Source: Lentzea aerocolonigenes (GTDB taxonomy: Bacteria; Actinomycetota; Actinomycetes; Mycobacteriales; Pseudonocardiaceae). Taken from it: a DNA stretch of 64,000 nucleotides. This document shows, one piece after another, positions 1-8,779 of this stretch; position 1 is the stretch's first letter, and every line of letters begins with the position of its first letter. Below the pieces are notes generated by a model. That model had not been told where the DNA came from. It saw only the letters and a list, made by a program, of their open reading frames with translations, and ran no database searches. The DNA lies in NCBI RefSeq assembly GCF_000974445.1, contig NZ_BBOJ01000032.1, positions 1-64,000 of the forward strand, read 5' to 3'. The translations under genes were made by a program, and so were the position numbers.

Positions 1-1
1 C

Positions 2-760
2 GCGTTGCGTGACTATTTCCCGGCCGCGCTGGTGGCTTTCACGGATCTGGACGCGCCGGACACGCTGGAGCTGCTGGCCCGCGCCCCTGACCCGGATGCC
101 GCGAAGAGGTTGTCGTTCAAACAGATCCGTAGTGCGCTGCAACGCGCCCGCCGTCGCGATCTGGATGCCAAAGCCACCGAGATCCAGGCCGCGTTGCGCG
201 CCGAGCACCTGGGCCAGCCGGCGGTGGTGGCCGCCGCCTACGCGGCGACCACCCGCGCCACCCTGGCGATCCTGGCCGCTCTGGCCGAGCAGATCAGGGT
301 CCTGGAGGGCGAGGTCGGGGCCCATTTTGGCCGGCACCCGGACGCTGAGATCGTGCTGTCCCAGCCAGGGATCGGCGCGGTTCTCGGCGCTCGGGTGCTC
401 GCCGAGTTCGGCGACGACCACGCTCGCTACGCCAGCGCGAAAGCCCGCAAGAACGCTGCCGGCACCAGCCCGCTGACCATCCGCTCCGGCAAGAAGAAAA
501 CCGTGCGGACCCGTTACGTCCACAACGACCGGCTCGTCGACGCGCTCATGATGCAGGCCTTCGTCGCCTTACGCGTCTCATCCGGCGCCCGCGCCTACTA
601 CGACCTGCAACGCGCCCGCGGCCTCGGCCACAACGCGGCCTTACGCCAACTCGCCAACCGCCTCGTCGGCATCCTGCACGGCTGCCTCAAAACCCGCACC
701 ACCTACAACGAGACCACCGCCTGGGCCCACCACACCAACACCAACACCGCCGCCGCTTGA
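2..760 (+). CDS. IS110-family transposase, C-terminal part (cut by window edge)
   Basis: The reading frame enters from the left edge, so the start codon is outside the window; a TTG at 5 is only an internal codon. About 250 residues remain. They contain the helix-hairpin segment typical of the IS110/IS116/IS902 C-terminal domain (around residue 120: SQPGIGAVLGARVLAEFGD), followed by a basic stretch. IS110 enzymes pair an N-terminal RuvC-like DEDD domain (not visible here) with this domain and insert without making terminal inverted repeats. It lies directly upstream of secY, where rplO is usually found, so the element or a linked rearrangement has broken the spc ribosomal operon. The visible frame is intact to its TGA. 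Confidence 0.85.
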   Translation, partial: ALRDYFPAALVAFTDLDAPDTLELLARAPDPDAAKRLSFKQIRSALQRARRRDLDAKATEIQAALRAEHLGQPAVVAAAYAATTRATLAILAALAEQIRVLEGEVGAHFGRHPDAEIVLSQPGIGAVLGARVLAEFGDDHARYASAKARKNAAGTSPLTIRSGKKKTVRTRYVHNDRLVDALMMQAFVALRVSSGARAYYDLQRARGLGHNAALRQLANRLVGILHGCLKTRTTYNETTAWAHHTNTNTAAA

Positions 761-780
761 CACCCCCAGCAACTGGGATG

Positions 781-965
781 TCTTCGCCATCGGGCTCGAG
801 TTCGGCTTCGCCGTCGCGGGGTGAGCAGCTCGCCTTCGCCTTCGCCTTTGCGGTGGGGCGCTCGGCTTCGCCATCGCCATCACAGGAGTGGGGGCGCTCG
901 GCTACGCCGTCGCGGGGTGGGCGGCTCGGCTTCGCCTGTGCGCGGGTTCGCTTTGCGAGTATTTC
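781..965. repeat. Degenerate GGCTTCGCC-rich low-complexity repeat tract
   Basis: Variants of GGCTTCGCC, CTTCGCCGTCGCGGGGTG and GCTCGGCTTCGCC recur about every 20-60 bases. A similar tract lies at 9928-9965 downstream of truA. Every short frame through it reads Ala/Ser/Pro/Arg-rich filler and none has a convincing ribosome binding site. The rest of 761-1249 holds no gene I can support. It contains a small hairpin at 1147-1168 (AACCCGGA paired with TCCGGGTT) and must carry the secY promoter unless transcription comes from the IS element. Confidence 0.55.
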
Positions 966-1249
966 TCGGGGAACTTCGCGGTGGGCGCAAACGTTCGCGG
1001 CTGGCGTAACGCCTGCTCGTAGCACGGAATCACCGGGGTGGCTACCCCGGATGGGCTAGCGTGGTGGTGGGAGATCAACCGGTTCTAACCTGTGATTGGC
1101 CACTGGGTACGACCAGGTCGTGAGGGGCTGTTAAAGTCGCGGGCTGAACCCGGATGTCCTCCGGGTTGCTTGGTCGTGGCTACCTACCTCGGCCTGCCAA
1201 CTACCGCATGTGCCGGTCCCTGGGGGTCGGCAACGCTCAGGAGGTTCGC

Positions 1250-2560
1250 GTGCTCGGCGCATTCCGCTCGGCTCTCGCGACGCCGGATCTACGCAAGAAG
1301 ATCCTCTTCACGCTCGGGATCATCATTGTGTACCGGCTTGGAGCGACCATGCCCGCGCCGGGCGTGTCCTTCAAGAACGTGCGGGCGTGTGCTGAACAGC
1401 TCGAAGGCCAGAACATCTACTCGCTGATCAACCTGTTCAGCGGTGGAGCGTTGCTCAACCTGTCCGTGTTCGCGCTGGGGATCATGCCCTACATCACCGC
1501 GAGCATCATCATTCAGCTGCTCACCGTGGTCATTCCCCGGTTCGAGCAGTTGAAGAAGGAAGGTCAGGCCGGTCAGGGCAAGCTGACGCAGTACACGCGT
1601 TACCTGACGATCGGTCTGGCGATCCTGCAGTCCACCGGTCTGGTGGCGCTGGCGGTGCGCGGGCAGCTGTTCGGCGAGTGCGACCAGGACGTCATTCCTG
1701 GCAAGGACAGCATCTTCACCCTCATCGTGCTGGTCATCACCATGACCGCCGGTACCTCGGTCATCATGTGGCTGGGTGAGCTGATCACCGAGAAGGGCAT
1801 CGGCAACGGCATGTCGCTGCTGATCTTCACCGGTATCGCCGCCCGCATCCCCGCCGAGGGCAAGAACATCCTCAACAAGAGCAGCATCACGTTCGCCCTC
1901 GTGATCGTGGCCGCTCTCATCATCATCGCGAGCGTCATCTACGTCGAGCAGGCCCAGCGTCGCATCCCGGTGCAGTACGCCAAGCGCATGATCGGCCGTC
2001 GCATGTACGGCGGCACGTCGACGTACCTTCCCCTCAAGGTGAACCAGGCCGGCGTCATCCCGGTCATCTTCGCCTCGTCGCTGCTCTACCTGCCGGACCT
2101 GGTAGTTCGCCTCACCCAGGGTTCCTCCTCGGAGCCGAACTGGTTCTCGACGTTCGTGCAGACGTACCTCGTCAAGCAGTCGAGCTGGGTGCACATCAGC
2201 GTCTACTTCCTGCTGATCGTCTTCTTCACGTACTTCTACGTCGGCATCACGTTCAACCCGGACGAGCGCGCTGACGAGATGAAGAAGTTCGGTGGCTTCA
2301 TCCCCGGCATCCGTCCTGGTCGTCCGACCGCCGAGTACCTCAAGTTCGTGCTGGGTCGCATCACGCTCCCCGGCTCGCTCTACCTCGGCATCGTGGCGAT
2401 CCTGCCGAACCTGTTCCTGGACCTGACCGGTGACGGCCAGAACCAGAACTTCCCGTTCGGCGGCACCGCGGTTCTGATCATGGTCGGTGTCGGCCTCGAC
2501 ACCGTGAAGCAGATCGAGAGCCAGCTCATGCAGCGCAATTACGAAGGGTTCCTCCGCTAG
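1250..2560 (+). CDS. secY: Preprotein translocase subunit SecY
   Basis: SecY is the channel subunit of the SecYEG translocon in the cytoplasmic membrane; it passes Sec-dependent proteins driven by SecA or the ribosome. The 436-residue product has the family N-terminus (AFRSALATPDLRKKILFTLG), the plug and first two membrane segments near residues 20-90, and about ten hydrophobic helices in all. The basic cytoplasmic loop with QRRIPVQYAKRM is present near residue 245. The GTG at 1250 follows a CAGGAGG ribosome binding site; an earlier in-frame start at 1154 would add 32 residues not seen in the family. Its stop abuts the adk ATG, so the two are translationally coupled. rplO is absent upstream, replaced by IS110 DNA. 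Confidence 0.97.
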   Translation: MLGAFRSALATPDLRKKILFTLGIIIVYRLGATMPAPGVSFKNVRACAEQLEGQNIYSLINLFSGGALLNLSVFALGIMPYITASIIIQLLTVVIPRFEQLKKEGQAGQGKLTQYTRYLTIGLAILQSTGLVALAVRGQLFGECDQDVIPGKDSIFTLIVLVITMTAGTSVIMWLGELITEKGIGNGMSLLIFTGIAARIPAEGKNILNKSSITFALVIVAALIIIASVIYVEQAQRRIPVQYAKRMIGRRMYGGTSTYLPLKVNQAGVIPVIFASSLLYLPDLVVRLTQGSSSEPNWFSTFVQTYLVKQSSWVHISVYFLLIVFFTYFYVGITFNPDERADEMKKFGGFIPGIRPGRPTAEYLKFVLGRITLPGSLYLGIVAILPNLFLDLTGDGQNQNFPFGGTAVLIMVGVGLDTVKQIESQLMQRNYEGFLR

Positions 2561-3121
<561 letters not shown>

Positions 3122-3174
3122 GTGTTGGTGGACTGCTCAACCGGCTTCGCTCTGTTGTTTCAGGTAGTGAACGC

Positions 3175-3948
3175 ATGATCGAGATCAAGACCCGTGGCCA
3201 GCTGGAGGCGATGCGCGCCTCCGGCCTGGTCGTGGCGCGCGCGCTCAAGAACGTGGTCGACGCGGTGAAGCCCGGGGTGTCCACGTGGGACCTCGACGAG
3301 ATCGCCGAGCAGACCATCCGCGACGCCGGCGCCATTCCGTCGTTCAAGGGCTACCACGGCTTCCCGGCGAGCATCTGCGCGTCGGTGAACGACCAGATCG
3401 TCCACGGCATCCCCAGCAAGAAGCAGGTGCTGGCCGAGGGCGACCTGATCTCCATCGACTGCGGTGCGATCCTCGACGACTGGCACGGCGACTCGGCGGT
3501 CACCGTCGGCGTCGGCGAGCTGTCGCCTGCCGACCACAAGCTGTCCGAGGCCACCAGGCTGTCGATGCTCGCGGGCATCGAGGCCGCGGTGCCCGGCGGG
3601 CGGCTCACGGACATCTCGTTCGCCATCGAGTCCTCGGCCATCTCCTCGGGCGAGCGCGACGGCATCGAGTACGGCATCGTCGCGGACTACGGCGGCCACG
3701 GCATCGGCTCCAAGATGCACATGGACCCGTTCCTGCCGAACTTCGGCAAGCCCGGCAAGGGCCCGCGGCTCAAGGTCGGCATGGCCATCGCGATCGAGCC
3801 GATGCTGACGCTCGGCACCGACGACTCCCAGGAGCTCGAGGACGGCTGGACCGTCATCACGCTCGACGGCACGCGTGCCGCCCACTGGGAGCACAGCGTC
3901 GCGATCACCGAGGACGGCCCCTGGGTGCTCACCGCGCCCGAAGAGTGA
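3175..3948 (+). CDS. map: Type I methionine aminopeptidase
   Basis: This enzyme removes the initiator methionine from nascent proteins. The 257-residue protein has the pita-bread metal ligands: D95 and D106 (in DCGAILDDWHGDSA), the His in YGGHGIGSKMH, and the Glu residues in IAIEPM and WEHSVAI. I chose ATG 3175 because it gives the compact form starting MIEIKTRGQLEAMRASG. An in-frame GTG at 3118, overlapping the adk stop, would add 19 residues with little family resemblance but cannot be excluded. It is the last gene of the secY-adk-map group; a strong hairpin follows. Confidence 0.95.
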   Translation: MIEIKTRGQLEAMRASGLVVARALKNVVDAVKPGVSTWDLDEIAEQTIRDAGAIPSFKGYHGFPASICASVNDQIVHGIPSKKQVLAEGDLISIDCGAILDDWHGDSAVTVGVGELSPADHKLSEATRLSMLAGIEAAVPGGRLTDISFAIESSAISSGERDGIEYGIVADYGGHGIGSKMHMDPFLPNFGKPGKGPRLKVGMAIAIEPMLTLGTDDSQELEDGWTVITLDGTRAAHWEHSVAITEDGPWVLTAPEE

Positions 3949-3966
3949 CCTGAAGCTCGGACACGA

Positions 3967-4003
3967 CCCCGTTCACCGCGTGCGGTGAGCGGGGTTATTC
4001 GTT
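3967..4003 (+). terminator. Intrinsic terminator after map
   Basis: A 13-bp stem (3967-3979 with 3982-3994, one G-T wobble) is followed by TTATTCGTTT. It sits 19 bases past the map stop, closes the secY-adk-map unit and argues against a start at 3985 for the next gene. Confidence 0.8.
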
Positions 4004-4041
4004 TGTCACGGTCGATACGGTCGAGGCGACGAACGAGTCCA

Positions 4042-4731
4042 ATGCTTGGGGGCATTGTGGGGCCAACCCGTTTCGTCCTGTCCGCCCTTCTGATTTCCGT
4101 CTCGGGCTGCGCTGCCACGAAGCCGGCCACCGATTTCACCTACCAGGACGTCCCGGCGGAGCAGATCGCCGACCGGATCTTCCTGGCCGACACGATCGCC
4201 GCCGTCGAACAGTGCCAGGCGCCGTTCGCCGACGTGCGGGTCGTGCGGCCGGACTTCGTCCGCCCGCCACCGCCCGCGGACGGCGGCTGCGGGGGTGAGG
4301 CCCGGCTCGCCGCCGGGCCGGAGTACGTCGACGCCGTGAGACGCGTCACGGAGCTGCACGACACCGTGGTCCGCGAGTGGGAGGCACGGCTGGGCTCGGG
4401 GCCTGAGGCGGTGCACACGAGGTCTCTCGGCGTGACGCTGCTGCGCTGCCTCGACCGGGCCGGGTTCACGCAGCGCGGACCCGGCGAGCCGAGCCTGGAG
4501 AGCTACGGCATCGGATCAGGCGACCTCGCGCTCAACAACGCAGCTCAGCGGTGCTCTGACGACAGCGGCTACGGCGCTCAGATCGCCGCCCAGCGCGTCC
4601 GGACGCTCAAGTCGGTGCTGGGCAAGCACGAGTTCGAGATCAACGAGATCGCGAAGCTCCGGCCGCTGATGGAGGGGTGCGAGCGCCCCGCCGGCAGGCC
4701 TGACCGGACCCGATTTGGGTTGCCGGAGTGA
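4042..4731 (+). CDS. Putative secreted lipoprotein, unknown function
   Basis: I do not recognise the family. The 229-residue product starts with a short signal peptide (about residues 9-22, RFVLSALLISVSG) ending in an SGC-A lipobox, so lipidation at Cys 23 and anchoring to the outer face of the membrane are likely. The mature part is mixed and polar, with several cysteines and a Pro-rich patch, and ends in an arginine-rich tail. ATG 4042 is preferred over GTG 3985 because the latter lies inside the upstream terminator. It sits alone between map and infA, an unusual place, and its 3' end overlaps the -35 box of the infA promoter. Confidence 0.7.
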   Translation: MLGGIVGPTRFVLSALLISVSGCAATKPATDFTYQDVPAEQIADRIFLADTIAAVEQCQAPFADVRVVRPDFVRPPPPADGGCGGEARLAAGPEYVDAVRRVTELHDTVVREWEARLGSGPEAVHTRSLGVTLLRCLDRAGFTQRGPGEPSLESYGIGSGDLALNNAAQRCSDDSGYGAQIAAQRVRTLKSVLGKHEFEINEIAKLRPLMEGCERPAGRPDRTRFGLPE

Positions 4732-4743
4732 GGTGCGTACACT
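4715..4743 (+). promoter_or_regulatory. Predicted promoter of the infA-rpoA operon
   Basis: TTGGGT (4715-4720), 17 bases, then TACACT (4738-4743), close to the actinobacterial housekeeping consensus. It leaves a leader of about 100 bases before infA. The -35 lies in the last codons of the lipoprotein gene. Confidence 0.6.
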
Positions 4744-4853
4744 GGTCAGGTGGCGCATCCGTCGCGCCGGTTCTGTCATGCCCTTGCAGGTGAGATCGAA
4801 CCCGGCTGACGCGCGTCCAAAGGTTATTACCACCGTCACGAAACGCGGAGGAC

Positions 4854-5075
4854 ATGGGCAAGAAGGACGGGGCCATTGAGGTCGAGGGCCGCGTAGTCGA
4901 GCCGCTCCCCAACGCGATGTTCCGCGTCGAGTTGGAGAACGGTCACAAGGTGCTCGCACACATCAGCGGCAAGATGCGACAGCACTACATCCGCATCCTC
5001 CCTGAGGACCGGGTTGTCGTGGAGCTCTCGCCCTACGACCTGTCCCGCGGGCGCATCGTCTACCGCTACAAGTGA
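4854..5075 (+). CDS. infA: Translation initiation factor IF-1
   Basis: IF-1 binds the 30S A site during initiation, together with IF-2 and IF-3. The 73-residue protein is a single S1-like OB fold with the near-invariant sequence KKDGAIEVEGRVVEPLPNA and a YDLSRGRIVYRYK end. GGAGG precedes the ATG by a few bases. It is the first gene of the infA-rpmJ-rpsM-rpsK-rpsD-rpoA-rplQ group, the standard actinobacterial order. Confidence 0.98.
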   Translation: MGKKDGAIEVEGRVVEPLPNAMFRVELENGHKVLAHISGKMRQHYIRILPEDRVVVELSPYDLSRGRIVYRYK

Positions 5076-5100
5076 CCTCCAATAGCAGGAGATCTCAGGC

Positions 5101-5214
5101 GTGAAGGTCCAGCCGAGCGTCAAGAAGATCTGCGACAAGTGCAAGGTGATCCGCCGTCACGGCCGGGTCATGGTGATCTGCGAGAACCTGCGCCACAAGC
5201 AGCGCCAGGGCTGA
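5101..5214 (+). CDS. rpmJ: 50S ribosomal protein L36
   Basis: This 37-residue protein binds the 23S rRNA near the peptidyl-transferase side of the 50S subunit. It starts at GTG 5101 after AGGAGATC and reads KVQPSVKKICDKCKVIRRHG onward, ending HKQRQG at TGA 5212-5214. The zinc-ribbon ligands C11, C14, C27 and H32 are all present, so this is the zinc-containing (C+) form. Many genomes also carry a zinc-free paralogue that replaces it under zinc limitation; none is seen in this window. A 220-base gap with no gene follows before rpsM. Confidence 0.96.
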   Translation: MKVQPSVKKICDKCKVIRRHGRVMVICENLRHKQRQG

Positions 5215-5434
5215 GCAGCTCCACCACGCGCTCGTCGAGATCATCGATGACGCAGTAACGAGAAACTCCTCGCACCTGCCGCACGCAGGGCTTCAAGCGT
5301 GCGGACACCCCCGGATTCCAGGCCGGGGCCGGGACACCGGCTGTGAGAGCAGCCGGACACGACACACAGCGAGTCAGTCACCGGAACTGGGCGAGGAGCA
5401 GACCTGGAAGTAATCGACAGGAGTTAACCGCCAC

Positions 5435-5815
5435 ATGGCACGACTCGCTGGCGTCGACCTCCCCCGCGAGAAGCGGATGGAGATCGCGCTCACCTACATC
5501 TTCGGCATTGGTCGTACGCGCTCCAAGGAGCTGCTCGCCGCCACGCAGATCTCCCCTGACCTCCGGGTCAAGGACCTGTCTGACGACGACCTCGCCAAGC
5601 TGCGGGACCACATCGAGACGAACTACAAGGTCGAGGGTGACCTTCGCCGTGAGGTCGCGGCCGACATCCGTCGCAAGATGGAGATCGGTTGCTACGAGGG
5701 TCTTCGGCACCGTCGCGGCCTGCCCGTTCGCGGTCAGCGCACCAAGACGAACGCCCGTACCCGCAAGGGTCCGAAGAAGACCGTGGCCGGCAAGAAGAAG
5801 GCCGGCAAGAAGTAA
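5435..5815 (+). CDS. rpsM: 30S ribosomal protein S13
   Basis: S13 sits in the head of the 30S subunit and contacts the P-site tRNA and the 50S bridge. The 126-residue protein has the helix-two-turn-helix core (FGIGRTRSKELL) and the GLRHRRGLPVRGQRT motif, then a lysine-rich tail that reaches into the decoding region. ATG 5435 follows a CAGGAGTTAA site. The 5215-5434 leader holds only a small hairpin near 5279-5304. Confidence 0.98.
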   Translation: MARLAGVDLPREKRMEIALTYIFGIGRTRSKELLAATQISPDLRVKDLSDDDLAKLRDHIETNYKVEGDLRREVAADIRRKMEIGCYEGLRHRRGLPVRGQRTKTNARTRKGPKKTVAGKKKAGKK

Positions 5816-5852
5816 GACCTCGCGTCTACTGCCCTCAACTTAGGAGCTCGTT

Positions 5853-6260
5853 TTGCCACCGAAGTCCCGCCAGGGCGCCGGGGTCAAGAAGATCCGGCGC
5901 AAGGAAAAGAAGAACGTCTCGCACGGCCAGGCGCACATCAAGAGCACGTTCAACAACACCATCGTGTCCATCACGGACCCGATGGGCAACGTGATCAGCT
6001 GGGCGTCCGCCGGCCACGTGGGTTTCAAGGGCTCGCGCAAGTCCACGCCGTTCGCGGCGCAGATGGCTGCCGAGAACGCCGCCCGCAAGGCCGCCGAGCA
6101 CGGCATGCGCAAGGTGGACGTGTTCGTCAAGGGTCCCGGCTCCGGCCGTGAGACCGCGATCCGTTCGCTGCAGGCCGCCGGTCTCGAGGTCGGCACCATC
6201 CAGGACGTGACCCCGCAGCCCCACAACGGCTGCCGCCCGCCCAAGCGGCGCCGGGTCTGA
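5853..6260 (+). CDS. rpsK: 30S ribosomal protein S11
   Basis: S11 lies in the 30S platform and lines the mRNA exit path. The 135-residue sequence contains the conserved STFNNTIVSITD and GPGSGRETAIRSLQ blocks and the C-terminal RPPKRRRV. The start is a rare TTG at 5853, eight bases after TAGGAG; this is the only start that gives the usual PPKSRQG N-terminus. It follows rpsM by 37 bases in the same operon. Confidence 0.97.
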   Translation: MPPKSRQGAGVKKIRRKEKKNVSHGQAHIKSTFNNTIVSITDPMGNVISWASAGHVGFKGSRKSTPFAAQMAAENAARKAAEHGMRKVDVFVKGPGSGRETAIRSLQAAGLEVGTIQDVTPQPHNGCRPPKRRRV

Positions 6261-6283
6261 GGCACGGGGAGGAGTAAGAACTA

Positions 6284-6889
6284 ATGGCTCGTTACACGGG
6301 ACCCGCGACGCGTATCTCGCGCCGCCTGAAGGTCGACCTCGTTGGTGGGGACCAGGCGTTCGAGCGCCGTCCGTACCCGCCCGGCCAGCACGGCCGCGGC
6401 CGGGTGAAGGAGTCCGAGTACCTGCTGCAGCTCCAGGAGAAGCAGAAGGCTCGGTACACCTACGGCGTGCTCGAGAAGCAGTTCGTCCGCTACTACAAGG
6501 AAGCGGTTCGTCGCCCGGGCAAGACCGGTGAGAACCTGCTCCAGATCCTCGAGGCTCGCCTCGACAACGTGGTGTACCGCGCGGGCCTCGCCCGCACGCG
6601 TCGCCAGGCTCGCCAGCTGGTCAGCCACGGGCACTTTCTGGTCAACGGCCACAAGGTGAACATCCCGAGCTACCAGGTGTCGAAGTTCGACATCATCGAC
6701 GTGAAGCCGAAGTCCATGCCGACGCTGCCCTTCGAGGCTGCTCGCGCGTCCTTCGGTGACCGCCCGATCCCGGCTTGGCTGCAGGTCGTTCCGTCGAACC
6801 TGCGCATCCTCGTGCACCAGCTGCCCGAGCGCGCGCAGATCGACACGCCTGTCACCGAGCAGCTCATCGTCGAGCTCTACTCGAAGTGA
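6284..6889 (+). CDS. rpsD: 30S ribosomal protein S4
   Basis: S4 is a primary 16S rRNA binder and assembly nucleator. The 201-residue protein carries the N-terminal KVDLVGGDQAFERRPYPPGQ segment, without the zinc cysteines found in some species, and the S4 RNA-binding domain around residues 90-150 (RLDNVVYRAGLARTRRQARQ). GGAGGAG precedes ATG 6284. In many bacteria S4 represses this operon by binding its own mRNA; no such site was confirmed here. Confidence 0.97.
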   Translation: MARYTGPATRISRRLKVDLVGGDQAFERRPYPPGQHGRGRVKESEYLLQLQEKQKARYTYGVLEKQFVRYYKEAVRRPGKTGENLLQILEARLDNVVYRAGLARTRRQARQLVSHGHFLVNGHKVNIPSYQVSKFDIIDVKPKSMPTLPFEAARASFGDRPIPAWLQVVPSNLRILVHQLPERAQIDTPVTEQLIVELYSK

Positions 6890-6896
6890 TCCTCTC

Positions 6897-6927
6897 CGAG
6901 CGTCAGTCCTTCGTGGACTGACGCTCG
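6897..6927 (+). terminator. Hairpin between rpsD and rpoA (attenuator-like)
   Basis: A perfect 13-bp stem (6897-6909 with 6915-6927) closes on a TTCGT loop eight bases after the rpsD stop. There is no T-run after it, so it may only slow polymerase or stabilise the upstream mRNA end, setting the S4:alpha ratio. Confidence 0.5.
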
Positions 6928-7040
6928 GGTCGGGTCCCGCATCGGCGCGAAGGGTGTGCCGAGTGCGTTTGCCGGTCCTCGCGGCTGGCTGTTGTTGACG
7001 GCGTCAAATAGCGGGCGTCGTTGGTGGAAGGAAGAACCCA

Positions 7041-8099
7041 GTGCTGATTTCCCAGCGCCCCTCGCTCGGCGAGGAAGCGGTCTCCGAGACCCGTTCCCGG
7101 TTCGTCATCGAACCGCTGGAGCCGGGCTTCGGCTACACGCTCGGCAACTCGATCCGCCGCACGCTGCTCTCGTCGATCCCCGGTGCTGCTGTCACGAGCA
7201 TCCGCATCGACGGCGTGCTGCACGAGTTCACCACGGTTCCCGGGGTGAAGGAGGACGTCACCGACGTCATCCTGAACCTGAAGGAGCTCGTCGTCTCGTC
7301 CGAGGAGGACGAGCCGGTGACCATGTACCTGCGCAAGCAGGGCCCCGGTGTGGTGACCGCGGGCGACATCGTGCCTCCGGCCGGTGTCACCGTGCACAAC
7401 CCCGACCTGCACATCGCGACCCTGAACGGCAAGGGGAAGCTGGAGATCGAGCTCGTCGTCGAGCGCGGTCGCGGCTACGTCCCGGCTGTCCAGAACAAGC
7501 AGGCGGGCGCCGAGATCGGCCGCATCCCCGTCGACTCGATCTACTCGCCGGTTCTCAAGGTGACGTACAAGGTCGAGGCCACTCGTGTCGAGCAGCGTAC
7601 GGACTTCGACAAGCTGATCCTCGACGTGGAGACCAAGCCCTCGATCACTCCGAGGGACGCGGTTGCCTCCGCGGGTAAGACCCTGGTTGAGCTGTTCGGC
7701 CTCGCTCGCGAGCTGAACATCGACGCCGAGGGCATCGAGATCGGCCCGTCGCCGGCCGAAGCCGACACCATCGCCGCGTTCGCGATGCCGATTGAGGACC
7801 TGGACCTGACGGTCCGGTCTTACAACTGCTTGAAGCGGGAAGGCATCCACACCGTCGGCGAGCTCGTGTCGCGCAGCGAGGCGGACCTGCTGGACATCCG
7901 CAACTTCGGTGCGAAGTCGATCGACGAGGTCAAGATGAAGCTCGTCGGCCTCGGCCTCGCGCTGAAGGACTCGCCTCCTGGGTTCGACCCGTCCGCGGCT
8001 GCGTCGGACTACCACCCCGGTGACACGGGCTGGGGTGCCGGTGCCGGCCTGGACCCGCACGACGACGGTCAGGACTACGCGGAGACCGAGCAGCTCTGA
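7041..8099 (+). CDS. rpoA: DNA-directed RNA polymerase subunit alpha
   Basis: The alpha dimer scaffolds assembly of beta and beta' and contacts UP elements and activators. The 352-residue protein has the N-terminal dimerisation domain (residues 1-230, including FGYTLGNSIRRTLLSSIPG), a linker, and the C-terminal domain (about 255-320, NCLKREGIHTVGELVSRSEADL). The Gly/Asp-rich extension (about 325-352) is typical of actinobacteria. It starts at GTG 7041 with GGAAGGAAG upstream. The hairpin at 6897-6927 separates it from rpsD. Confidence 0.98.
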   Translation: MLISQRPSLGEEAVSETRSRFVIEPLEPGFGYTLGNSIRRTLLSSIPGAAVTSIRIDGVLHEFTTVPGVKEDVTDVILNLKELVVSSEEDEPVTMYLRKQGPGVVTAGDIVPPAGVTVHNPDLHIATLNGKGKLEIELVVERGRGYVPAVQNKQAGAEIGRIPVDSIYSPVLKVTYKVEATRVEQRTDFDKLILDVETKPSITPRDAVASAGKTLVELFGLARELNIDAEGIEIGPSPAEADTIAAFAMPIEDLDLTVRSYNCLKREGIHTVGELVSRSEADLLDIRNFGAKSIDEVKMKLVGLGLALKDSPPGFDPSAAASDYHPGDTGWGAGAGLDPHDDGQDYAETEQL

Positions 8100-8147
8100 C
8101 GCTCTGATTCAGAGCTAGAGGATCTCTTTCAGTTACAGGAGTAAGCG

Positions 8148-8720
8148 ATGCCCACCCCTACCAAGGGCCCCCGGCTCGGTGGGTCTCCGGCGCACGAGCG
8201 GCTGCTGCTCGCCAACCTGGCGACGGCGCTGTTCCAGCACGGCCGGATCAAGACCACTGAGGCGAAGGCGAAGCGGCTGCGTCCGTACGCCGAGAAGCTC
8301 ATCAGCAAGGCGAAGGTCGGCGACCTGCACAACCGCCGCGAGATCATGAAGACGATCCGCGACAAGGACGTTGTGCACAAGCTGATCGCCGAGATCGGTC
8401 CGTTCTTCAGCGACCGTTCCGGTGGCTACACCCGCATCACCAAGACGCTGGCGCGCAAGGGCGACAACGCCCCCATGGCCATCATCGAGCTGGTGCAGCA
8501 GAAGCTCGTCTCCACCGAGGCCGAGGCTGCGCGCAAGACCAAGTTCGCCAAGGACGAGAAGCCGGCAGCGGCCGAGGTTGTCGACCAGGACGCCGAGGCG
8601 CCCGAGTCCGCGACCATCGACGCCGCCGACGAGCCCGCTGAGGGCGCTGTCGAGGTCGACGGCGAGCCGTCGGCCGAGGACGTCAAGGCGGAAGAGGCTG
8701 CTGAGAAGGACAAGTCCTGA
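8148..8720 (+). CDS. rplQ: 50S ribosomal protein L17, with acidic C-terminal extension
   Basis: L17 lies near the peptide exit tunnel. Residues 1-120 are the conserved core (KGPRLGGSPAHERLLLANLATALF, then the GGYTRITK motif). Residues 125-190 are a low-complexity acidic tail rich in Glu, Ala and Asp that ends EEAAEKDKS. Such tails are common in actinobacterial L17 and are of unknown use. CAGGAG precedes ATG 8148. It is the last gene of the operon. Confidence 0.97.
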   Translation: MPTPTKGPRLGGSPAHERLLLANLATALFQHGRIKTTEAKAKRLRPYAEKLISKAKVGDLHNRREIMKTIRDKDVVHKLIAEIGPFFSDRSGGYTRITKTLARKGDNAPMAIIELVQQKLVSTEAEAARKTKFAKDEKPAAAEVVDQDAEAPESATIDAADEPAEGAVEVDGEPSAEDVKAEEAAEKDKS

Positions 8721-8735
8721 GCAGTAGGTCTGCTG

Positions 8736-8775
8736 ACGAGCCCGTCGTTCCCGCTTCTGGGGACGGCGGGCTCGT
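8736..8775 (+). terminator. Terminator of the rpoA-rplQ operon, next to the truA start
   Basis: A 17-bp stem with two G-T wobbles (8736-8752 with 8759-8775) encloses the loop GCTTCT. Its 3' arm ends four bases before the truA GTG, so readthrough mRNA would hide the truA initiation region. Confidence 0.7.
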
Positions 8776-8779
8776 TCGT

